Shown: one piece after another, positions 36,701-48,700 of the stretch
Numbering within the stretch: position 1 is the stretch's first letter
Layout of the letters: each line of letters begins with the position of its first letter
NCBI RefSeq assembly: GCF_963576615.1
Contig: NC_088711.1
Coordinates: forward strand, 63,893,248-63,957,247
Source: Watersipora subatra
Taxonomy: Eukaryota; Bryozoa; Gymnolaemata; Cheilostomatida; Watersiporidae
DNA length: 64,000 nt
Direction: 5' to 3'
Notes under the pieces: model-generated
Databases searched by the model: none
What the model saw: the letters and a program-made list of their open reading frames with translations, nothing else
What the model was told of the DNA's origin: nothing
Program-made: the position numbers and the translations under genes

Positions 36701-39700
36701 AAACAGCGTGGGAAGGAGAAACAGGTTCCGAGGAGCCCACACGCACACCGAACCGTGTAGCAAGAGGAGTCTTTGCGCACCAACCACCTACCATGGTTGA
36801 AGAGAATGGAAAAGGATCATACACGCAGTACTATGAAGATGTTTTAAGGAGCAGAAGAGGGTGTACAGAGAGCAAGAATTGTCTAGCAAAGGAAAACGAA
36901 ACATGCATTTACGTCTGGCCACAGGGTAGCAGGTACTTGCCTGAATATGCTGCTAGAACAGCTGAAATCAATGGCACAGCAATAAGATAAACAAACCTGC
37001 TAATAACACTGGTGGATGAGTTAGTTAACTCTGGTAAGCAACTTGTGTAAAACGGGCAGGGAAAAAGGCAAAAGCCACCAGCTAAAAAATATGCTTGGAC
37101 AACGGATGGAAGAGATAATAGATAGACGAGAGAGAGACTGTGTGATGATATGCAAGGGAAGCAACAGGGAACATAGATTGTCATTACTAAGGATGAAGCC
37201 GGAAAGACAAAGACAGAGGCTGATATGTGAGAAAAGAAAAGGGCAAATAGGTAGCTGAGAATGGAAGATAGGTTGACGTGGAGAAAGAACAGGTTGATGC
37301 GGAGAAAACACAGGTTGATGCGGAGAAAACACAGGTTGACGAGGAGATATGACAGGTTGGCGAGGAGATATGACAGGTTGGCAAGGAGATATGATAGGTT
37401 GGTGAGGAGATATGACAGGTTGGCGAGGAGGTATGACAGATTGGCGAGGAGGTATGACAGGTTGGCGAGGAGAAATGACAGGTTGATGAGGAGAAATGAC
37501 AGGTTGGCGAGGAGGTATGACGGGTTGATGAGGAGAAATGACAGGTCGATGAGGAGAAATGACAGGTGGGGTCCTCCCATGTTTTGTGATGATTTTGACG
37601 ACCCGACAAGGATATTTGAAAAGCGACAGACGAGACGACCATTTATCACTGGAGGTGATGTTGACGAGGCGACGATGATTGTGTAAGTAGGCTTACTGAA
37701 GGGATGTACGGCTATACCTAACAATACTTTTGTTGGTTCTGAGTTCTGACCGAAAAACACAGAAATATTCGGTCGAAATACAGAATTATTTGCGGTGTGC
37801 ATGCCCACCGAACTCGTCAACGAAACGCTTTACAAATTACGCTAAACAAATTATTAGCGAGCACGATTCTAGCAGCTTTAGCAATTAGTCCAAGACACGT
37901 ATTATGACACACAATAACATTACCGATACAATTCAACATAGTACACGATGTAACTGCTTAGATTGCGCTATTGTTGGTTAGCGAGCACGATTCTAGCAAC
38001 TTTCAAAGTTTATGTAGTCCGAAGCACATAACGCGACACGCAAGAAAAATATCACGGCAATTCAGTAGAGTAAATACGATGCAACTAACTTGATTGCACT
38101 AAGAATAGCAACACTTTTTACCACCAAAATTTTGCTGCTAAAAAGGAATTTTTATTATTAAAAAATAAAGGATTTGTAGCGATGGTGTATAAACGATAAA
38201 TACAAACAATAGCGCAATCTAAGCAGTTGCATCGTATTTACTATGTGGAAGTGTACTCATACTTTTATTGTGTGTCTTTATACATGTCTTGGACTATACT
38301 AATTGCAAAAGCTGCTAGAATCGTGCTCTCTAGCACGATCCTAGCAGCACAGAATAATTCTGTGTGTTTCGTTCATTTCGTGATTTCAGTCATAACGAAA
38401 ACTTCGTTACGTGTGGCCGTACCTTCACTAACTTATTATTTGTCCATAAATTAACACGATCAAACGAACCTTCACTAGTTTTGGTTTGAAGTATTTGGCT
38501 CAAAATTTATAGACTGCCATGTAATTTAAGTAAACAGCAATGAAATGTGACGACACACTGACAGCAAATAAGTTTCCAAGTCTGTGACTGACAGTGATTA
38601 TTAAAGACAATCTCAGTCTATTTTCAGTTAAAGATGTGTAGCCCTAAAAACCTAAGATGCCTGTCACACTTCGCGGAATAATCAGCAACGCTCCCAAACA
38701 TCACCAATAAATTTGTGAAGGTTGCGGGTTGAGCCATGCTTTTTATTAGCAGAAGTTCAAGTTGAGCAAGTTTCAGGTTTTCAACGCAACCCAGTGCCGC
38801 CAGAATAGATATTCGTATTAAAATAACGAATGTGAAGGAAGAGGTTGTTTTGGTTACCAACTTGAAAAAGGTGACGACAGTGATTTTAAAAGTGACTATT
38901 CTGACGACAACTTTGTGTGGTAGGACCCCCACAGGTTGATGAGGAGAAATGACAGGTTGACGAGGAGATGCGACAGGTTGATCACAATATCTGACAGGTT
39001 GACGAGAAAATCTGACAGATTGATGAGAAGATATGACAGATTGATGAGAAGATGACTGGTTGATGAGGAGAGACGACAGGTTGGTGAGAAGATATGACAG
39101 ATTGATGAGAAGATGACTGGTTGATGAGGAGAGACGACAGGTTGGTGAGGAAAGATGACAGGTTGAGGAAAGAGGACAAGTTGACAAGGAGAGAGGACAA
39201 GCTGACAAGGAGAAAGGACAAGTTGACAAGGAGAGAGGACAAGTTGACAAGGAGAGGGGACAAGTTGACAAGGAGAGAGGACAAGCTGACAAGGAGAAAG
39301 GACAAGTTGAAAAGGAGAGAGGACAAGTTGACAAGGAGAGGGGACAAGTTGACAAGGAGAGAGGACAAGCTGACAAGGAGAAAGGACAAGTTGACAAGGA
39401 GAGAGGACAAGTTGACAAGGAGAGGGGACAAGTTGACAAGGAGAGGGGACAAGTTGACAAGGAGAGGGGACAAGTTGACAAGGAAAAACGACAGGTTGAC
39501 AAGGAAAAACGACAGGTTGACAAGGAGACAGAAAGAACATATTACCAAAGAGAAGGAACAGGTTGCAAAAGAGAGAGGACAGATTGACAAGGAAAGAAGA
39601 CAAATTGACAAGGAAAGAGGATATATTGACGAGGAAAAAGGACATGCTGACAAGGAAAGAGGATAGGGTGACAAGGAGAGAGAACATGGCGACAAGGAGA

Positions 39701-42700
39701 GAGGGCATGGCGACAAGGAGAGAGGACATGGCGACAAGGAGAGAGGACATGGCGACAAGGAAAGAGGACAGGGCGACAAGGAGAGAGGACATGGCGACAA
39801 GGAGAGAGAACATGGCGACAAGGAGAGAGGACATGGCGACAAGGAGAGAGGACAGGGCGACAAGGAGAGAGAACATGGCGACAAGGAAAGAGGATAGGGT
39901 GACAAGGAGAGAGAACATGGCGACAAGGAGAGAGGACATGGCGACAAGGAGAGAGGACATGGCGACAAGGAGAGAGGACATGGCGACAAGGAAAGAGGAC
40001 AGGGCGACAAGGAGAGAGGACATGGCGACAAGGAGAGAGAACATGGCGACAAGGAGAGAGGACATGGCGACAAGGAGAGAGGACATGGTGACAAGGAGAG
40101 AGGACAGGTTGACAAGGAGAGAGAACATGGCGACAAGGAGAGAGGACATGGCGACAAGGAGAGAGGACATGGCGACAAGGAGAGTGGACATGGCGACAAG
40201 GAGAGAGGACATGGCGACAAGGAAAGAGGACATGGTGACAAGGAGAGAGGACACGGCGACAAGGAAAGAGGACAGGTTGACAAGGAGAGAGGACACGGCG
40301 ACAAGGAAAGAGGACAGGTTGACAAGGAGAGAGGACAGGTTGACAAGGAAAGAGGACAGGTTGACAAGGGCTCGAAGACAAAGTAGATCATCATGACTCA
40401 CTCTGGTCCAGACCAGCTCCTGAGCAACAAAGATAAGCATTTTTAGTGAAATTAGTGATCATTTCAAAAGTGAATTAAATAAAAAGTGAAAGATAATAAC
40501 AGCGGTGCAAGAAACGTGCAAAAAGCCAAACTACGATTAACATTAATGTCGAGTGTTACCTGAAGCTACGGCTGCGGGGCCGAGGAAGAGGAGAAAGGAG
40601 GGCAGAAGAAGTTAACAATTCCTCATCAAGTGCTGGATTACTCTCACTACTGCTGAACCGTTCTCTGCAATCTGCAGCTGCTTGGTCATGGGCACAGAAG
40701 AAAGGGTTGATCCTCTCCACTGACAAAGTTGGTGACTGTAAAGGAGACTAGATATATATTGAGGTTCCTAGAGAAATCAAAGAGCCTATAGAACATGGAA
40801 ATTTCAATGAGATAAACCTATTCGGTGTTACCATGTACGTGTGTTGAACTACTGACATGTCATGGACTGCATGGTACCTTAGTAACACCTTCGCACGGAC
40901 ACCATTATGCCTCAGATGGAAAAACAGCAAACTTAGATATCTTGCTGTTAACTTGTTGATCTCATATGTTATTTGTGAGAGAACAAGCATTTCAAAGCCG
41001 CATAAAGTGAAATCTCGACATAAAACACGAATCCAAATATGTTGTATGTTGGGGCAACTACTTCCCTAAGAATACACAGAATGCCGCAGCTCAAACACGA
41101 TAAATATTTCAGTTAATTACATAAAACAGTATTAAACAAACACACTACATAATACTATGTAAAAACTAAATGATATGAAAGAAATTAAATAAAACAATAA
41201 ATGAGGCTTTCATTATCAATTATTCCTCATAATATAGAGAGGCGAAAGTAGGTGTATCCATGGCCATATATCAGACAGCCGGTGTTTAACTAGAGGTGCT
41301 CATAAAGATATGGACTAGTCTAAGCTAAACTACGTGAACCTGAGTTTAACTTAGCTCATGGTCCTGGTCTTTGTATATTTAATAGATATTACATTTTATC
41401 TTCGTGTCCAGATTATTCATTTTTCATCATTTTAGGCTTTCTCTAATTGAAGCTCTTCTGACAATAAGTGGATGGGTATCCACTACAGATTTTTAAAAGA
41501 ATTTATCCAAAGATGTTTGTTCATGGTTTCTATAATTTCCTGTGTTAATTCTAGCATCGCTCTCATCTGTCTCCCACCATTATGTCATCACTACTAGCCC
41601 TCCTGCTAGTCTTCTTGGGGAACTGATTTCTAATTAAGAAAGGCATGAAGCAATGTTTAGTATCTTTCGTACACCGTAGATCCATGCTAAGTAAAATATA
41701 TCTGCATACATATGTACTGATGTGTATGAAGGCGGCATTTTGAAAAACTTCAGAAAATACTTGCAGTGTTGGGTCACATTTGCACAAAATTACATCTTAC
41801 GTTGAAAAATATTATGTTAATGTTCTTGAGGGAGGGATTTTACTGTATTTGATAAATAAGCTGGGCAGGTGAAATAGGCTGTAACTTGAGCCTCAGTTCC
41901 ATACATACTAAAACAGGTATTGAAAGTCTAAACAACAGACGTGTTCATCTATGTTAAGCCAGTATCATAAGTGGGTTAAAATGAAAACAAACAGCACCAC
42001 AGTTCATAGGAGGGTGAGACGTAAGAGACGAAGAGAGATAAACAAAGAGAGGGAGAGGCGATACTAACGGGATTTGAACCGGCGGTGGTTGTACTGTATC
42101 CCGATGAGGCAAAGCTGCCTCTCCGGCTTTCAGCCGTCCTACAAGAAAACAACCTTCCATAAACATGTAGTGCAAAACAATTTTTTAGGAAAACAAAAAC
42201 ATTCTGGTTAAACATTCTGGACATACATAGAGCTTGGCAATGTAATAGAAGATGATGAGACTCACATAAAATGAGGCTTGAGACACATAGAGCCACTGGG
42301 TTAATGTAGAGCAACATGAGAGATACAGACAGAGAAGGAACATGAGGAGCAGCATGGAATATATGACTTACGAATGTCTTTTGAGACTGTGTAATAGAGT
42401 GGTCGGAGTTCTCAGCTCTACCGGACTCGCTGCTACAAAAATACTTTCATTTAGGTGACAATGTTTTGTGGATTTAAAAGCCAACAGAAGTTAAGCCTGT
42501 GCAGATTTGTCACAAAAGAGAACAACTTCTGATTAGTTTCACAATCTTGCTAAATGACAACTCCTACCAGGTAGCCGGTTATGACAAGTACACTGATTAC
42601 ATGTGAACACTGATTACATGTGAACACCGGTTTTCATGTGAAAAGGCGAACCAAAGAGCTTTGTGGAGTCTCAGTTTTAGGAAATTTATATAATTCCATA

Positions 42701-45700
42701 ATATTGTTGCCTCTAAAATGTTACAGTTAAGGCGCTATTATTTAAAAGGATGACAGGAAATGACTTTGTCCAATTAAAAAATTATTGGCAGTAATTATCC
42801 AAAAATGATATGAACTTTGGTGACATTTTGCATATAAATTGACAACACCAATTTCTACCTACTGACTATTTTATTCTGCCCAACCAAAGGCGCGACACGA
42901 TAGTAATACTACAACGACTTGCCTGTATTAGCTTACTATTTGAGAAAAAAAAAGGAATAACAAGGATGTTTCAAAAGAGCAGCTTGTGGCACTAAAATCG
43001 CTGCAGGACAGACAATTTAATTGTAATCAAAGATATTTGTTTCATGGAATAATTTAACCATTCAGTGCACTTGCATGTGTCACTGTCTATAACGTGTTGC
43101 TGTCTATCATGTCTCACTGTCTATAACGTGTTGCTGTCTATCATGTGTCTCTGTCTATAACGTGTTGCTGTCTATCATGTCTCACTGTCTATAACGTGTT
43201 GCTGTCTATCATGTCTCACTGTCTATAACGTGTTGCTGTCTATCATGACTCACTGTCTATAACGTGTTGCTGTCTATCATGTGTCACTGTCTATAACGTG
43301 TGGCTGTCTATCAGGTGTCACTGTCTATAACGTGTTGCTGTCTATCATGTGTCACTGTCTATAACATGTTACTGTCTATCATGTCTCACTGTCTATAACG
43401 TGTTGCTGTCTATCATGTGTCACTGTCTATAACGTGTCGCTGTCTATCATGTCTCACTGTCTATAACGTGTTGCTGTCTATCATGTGTCACTGTCTATAA
43501 CGTGTCGCTGTCTATTATGTGTCACTGTCTATAACGTGTTGCTGTCTATCATGACTCACTGTCTATAACGTGTTGCTGTCTATCATGTTTCACTGTCTAT
43601 AACGTGTGGCTGTCTATCAGGTGTCACTGTCTATAACGTGTTGCTGTCTATCATGTGTCACTGTCTAACATGAATATGCAAGTTTCTGCTAGATTAACCG
43701 AAGATTAACTGGTTCAGACCAGTTATTAATCGCGATTAATTTTTATAATCGCTGTGCAGCTCCAATTATGAGCAATAATCAGTCTATCATTATCTCCATA
43801 TTTCAAAAGTTAGCAAAGTTTATTACCATTTAATTGTTTGCTTTGTCTTTAATAAACTTGTTTAGATTTTATTAAAATAGCATTAGAAAAAATTCAAACA
43901 GCAATTTCCTTTCACATTTTCACAATATTTGCTTATATGAAATAGCGCACAGGCAGCAGCATAGCTGTGTAGGCAGTAGTAAAAATGCATATCTGGATGC
44001 ATGTGAATCAACCATTTTACAAAAGGTAGAGGTAAATAAAAATTTGGTCTTTACACAAATGAAGTATAAAAAGATTATTCTCGTATGAAGTTTGAAAGGT
44101 GTCAGCAAAGGTGACAAAATAATAAATACGTTAGTACAAAATGCTATAAGTGGGAGTGGCACTTACACAGTGAGGCCTGTGGTGATAGACACTGAGGGTG
44201 CGCTGCGGAGAGCTTCTTAGGAGTGCTACCTGCGGAGCGACCACTGCGACGAATAGAGAGGTGTAAAGACACGAGGAGACAACTATTATATTACTATATC
44301 ATACCATATTTGTAATAATGCTGTAAAGCTCTCATACAATTTAAAACAAGCTATTAAAATACCTAAATCAATATATATTTTTATCAGCAATTTAATTTCA
44401 TCTTTTAATATGAAAGGAGAAAACATTTTTTCAGTTTTTGATGATTACAAATTCAAGTTATGCTAGTATCAGAAGAGAAGCTGGACATGATACACCTAAT
44501 AGGAAAGTGTCAGGCGATCACTGAGTATGCAATAGTTAATCAACGCAACAACGATATCTTCCAGCAATTCAGCAGACCACTACATTGAAGAATGCATGCA
44601 CTACACTAACAAATGCATAGCCATGTAATTATTTATGGAAGTTGCTGCAATGATGTTGCTCGAATGACTAATGAACTTATAAAGAACATGAGGTAACTGA
44701 GAGTGACAAGAAATAAATATAAATGTTGTAATATGTTTACATTTAATATAGATAAAGAGACTATTAATTCCTGATAACAATAATACAATAAATAAATATA
44801 GTTAAAGGTTGACTTGCAACAAAATTCACATTACAGTTATTTGGTATCATAAGATTCACCATGTCTTACTTTGTTGTGTTGGTGCACAATATGTGGGAAT
44901 GTGATTACAAACTCTTAAAAGCTAAAAAACGAACAGCTAATCGCAGCCACACGAGACCGCCGTAGTTTGGATTCACTTTCCAAAACGGCTCAAATGGGAC
45001 GTAGTTGTTACAGGATGGCTTCTGTTTACACTTTCATGCAATCTTATTCGTCGAAATATTTTCACAAATATACTTCACGCATTCAATAAAACCATGTCTA
45101 TTGTTCTTACGCGTCTGTTTTATCGTCATTGTAATGCTGTCACTTTAAGCACTAACATCTTATAACTTACCGTAAAAAATCGTTAAACTTTCAACCCTTA
45201 GCTCGAAGGAGTACATATCATTGTCTGATAATCATGACAAGCCTGTTGGTTACTTGTGATAATCGAAAAGTGATGCAAAAATTATTGTCGAAGTATTGGG
45301 TCACATGATCAGATTATGACTTGACGATTAGTCCAAGCCGAAACAAAACTGTAAAGTAGCGAGGATCTATATTTGATACGGGTCTTTGGTAAACCCGAAG
45401 TGTTTGTCATAAACTAGTGCTACAATAAGTTTTATATTGAGCTTTTTATTGGCCTTTCAATTCACGTGAGAACATCACGTGACAAGACGATAACCAAACT
45501 GTAATCAATACGTCAGATAAATAAAGAGATTCCGATCTACGGCGGATTTTCGTTTTGAGCTTTTAAGAGCTTGTAATCACATTTCCACGTATTTGGCACC
45601 TACAACACAACAAAGTAAGACATGGTGAATCTTCTGATACCAAATAACTGTAATGTGAATTTTGTTGCAAGTCAACCTTTAAGATATCTCAGCAAATGGC

Positions 45701-48700
45701 TCAGTAACAAATGTTTCAAGTTGTATCTGAAGTAAAAAACACTCTGCATGTTGCCTATCTCTACCTGCATCCAACTGAACTCGATAACTCACCTGCTCCT
45801 TTTAATCGCTGACAGATCTCGCTACAATAACAATGACTAGAATTAGAGATGGATACGAAGTTCATTGTACTCATGACTGTAACAGTTGAAACGGTTATTT
45901 CTCCAAACCTTTAAATATCAAGAGCAATGGATGTATAGCTGAACATCTCCTCTTACAACTGAACTAACTTACTCAGTAGACTATGTCTCAAGTTATTCAC
46001 AACATCATACACCCAACTTAGTTAAACACTCACTTTAAATCACTATTATGTATGTCTTGTATTGTCCTATAATTATCATGGTATGTCTACTGATAGAACA
46101 GCTCAATAAATTAAATAACACACTAGACACCCATACTTATCTAACATTTATTCAGAATACGTTTGCAATTTTTTTACATAACTTTTACAGTCAAAACAGT
46201 CAGTTTCAAACGTAGAGAACGACTTTCACAATTTTGGAGCTAAATTTACATGTACTACAGGTAAGCAGAAATACAAAAACAACAAACACACAGAGTTAGA
46301 CAGAAGTGACTGGTTTTTTGCCTTCAAAAGCGAGAAGTTCAAAAGAAATGAGCAAACTAATAAAAACAATTTATGAAATACGTTATGAGTCTGAAAGGGT
46401 TGAGATTGCATAGAAACTGAGGGGCTAGTTCTACTTACCATGCTAGAAGAAAGGTTGGGAGCCGAGTGTCCGAGTTGCAAATTACGCATCCTGAGAAGGT
46501 TGGATGTCTCAGAGTTATAGCTGAAGCCTAATAAACAGAATGACAAAAGTTGAGTAAGATTATCAGAGACATAGAGGAACTTTAAATGTATATCAGAGAC
46601 ATAGAGCAACTTTAAATGTATAACAGAGACATAGAGCAACTTTAAATGTATAACAGAGACATAGAGCAACTTTAAATGTATAACAGAGACATAGAGCAAC
46701 TGTAAATGTATAACAGAGACATAGAGCAACTTTAAATGTATAACAGAGACATAGAGCAACTTTAAATGTATATCAGAGACATAGAGCAACTTTAAATGTA
46801 TAACAGAGACATAGAGCAACTTTAAATGTATAACAGAGACATAGAGCAACTTTAAATGTATAACAGAGACATAGAGCAACTTTAAATGTATAACAGAGAC
46901 ATAGAGCAACTTTAAATGTATATCAGAGACATAGAGCAACTTTAAATGTATAACAGAGACATAGAACTTTTAAAGTATAACAGAGACATAGAGGAACTTT
47001 AAATGTATAACAGAGACATAGAACTTTAAAAGTATAACGGAGACATAGAGCGACTTTAAATGTATAACAGAGACATAGAGCAACTTTAAATGTATAACAG
47101 AGACATAGAGCAACTTTAAATGTATAACAGAGACATAGAGCAACTTTAAATGTATAACAGAGACATAGAGCAACTTTAAATGTATATCAGAGACATAGAG
47201 CAACTTTAAATGTATAACAGAGACATAGAGCAACTTTAAATGTATATCAGAGACATAGAGCAACTTTAAATGTATATCAGAGACATAGAGCGACTTTAAA
47301 TGTATAACAGAGACATAGAGGAACTTTAAATGTATATCAGAGACATAGAGCAACTTTAAATGTATAACTGAGACATAGAGCAACTGTAAATGTATAACAG
47401 AGACATAGAGCAACTTTAAATGTATAACAGAGACATAGAGCAACTTTAAATGTATATCAGAGACATAGAGCAACTTTAAATGTATAACAGAGACATAGAA
47501 CTTTTAAAGTATAACAGAGACATAGAGCAACTTTAAATGTATAACAGAGACATAGAGCAACTTTAAATGTATAACAGAGACATAGAGCAACTTTAAATGT
47601 ATAACAGAGACATAGAGCAACTTTAAATGTATATCAGAGACATAGAGCAACTTTAAATGTATAACAGAGACATAGAACTTTTAAAGTATAACAGAGACAT
47701 AGAGGAACTTTGAATGTATAACAGAGACATAGAACTTTAAAAGTATAACGGAAACATAGAGCGACTTTAAATGTATAACAGAGACATAGAGCAACTTTAA
47801 ATGTATAACAGAGACATAGAGCGACTTTAAATGTATAACAGAGACATAGAGCAACTTTAAATGTATAACAGAGACATAGAGCAACTTTAAATGTATAACA
47901 GAGACATAGAGCAACTTTAAATGTATAACAGAGACATAGAGCAACTTTAAATGTATAACAGAGACATAGAGCAACTTTAAATGTATATCAGAGACATAGA
48001 TCAACTTTAAATGTATAACAGAGACATAGAACTTTTAAAGTATAACAGAGACATAGAGGAACTTTAAATGTATAACAGAGACATAGAACTTTAAAAGTAT
48101 AACGGAGACATAGAGCGACTTTAAATGTATAACAGAGACATAGAGCAACTTTAAATGTATAACAGAGACATAGAGCAACTTTAAATGTATAACAGAGACA
48201 TAGAGCAACTTTAAATGTATAACAGAGACATAGAGCAACTTTAAATGTATATCAGAGACATAGAGCAACTTTAAATGTATAACAGAGACATAGAGCAACT
48301 TTAAATGTATATCAGAGACATAGAGCAACTTTAAATGTATAATACATACAAGACTGATAAAGAGAAACACAATCGGTATATAGAATGGGAGATTGACTCT
48401 ATTAGAATACGGTTGGCATGGAGCGTTCAAACTAGCTCGCTGGACACTCGCCCATTACTGACGCACCAAGAACTCCATGGCGAAAGCCTATATTATCATG
48501 ACAAGCTAGAACACTTACTCTGAGAAGAGGGAGGAGTGATTGTGTTGAGGGCCTGTGATGAGTGACTATGAGGCATGCTGTCTCTCCGTCTCCGTCCTTT
48601 CATATCCTCGCTGAACGTACGATGGAGTAGTCGACGGGATGCGAGTGATGGTATTTCGCAGATCTCATAGAACTTACGAGGAGAGGGAGAGCGAGGAGGA

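Noticed and set aside
36909..37820. 303-codon frame rich in [11 protein letters not shown]
   Set aside because: Translation of the purine-rich 21-bp array and the inserted element on the complementary strand.
38896..40440. 470-514 codon open frames rich in SLSPC / SSLLVAM on the minus strand and RREDMAT on the plus strand
   Set aside because: Three frames on one strand and others opposite are open at once because of the 21-bp unit, with no flanking coding signal.
42069..42138. tRNA-like sequence (GGTTCAAATCC B box)
   Set aside because: The sequence is MAST exon 9, with good splice sites, matching phases and a conserved protein motif. The A box and cloverleaf do not fit.
46226..48430. Series of minus-strand frames with [10 protein letters not shown] repeats
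   Set aside because: 30-bp array translation. Only MAST exon 5 at 46439-46527 within this region is real.
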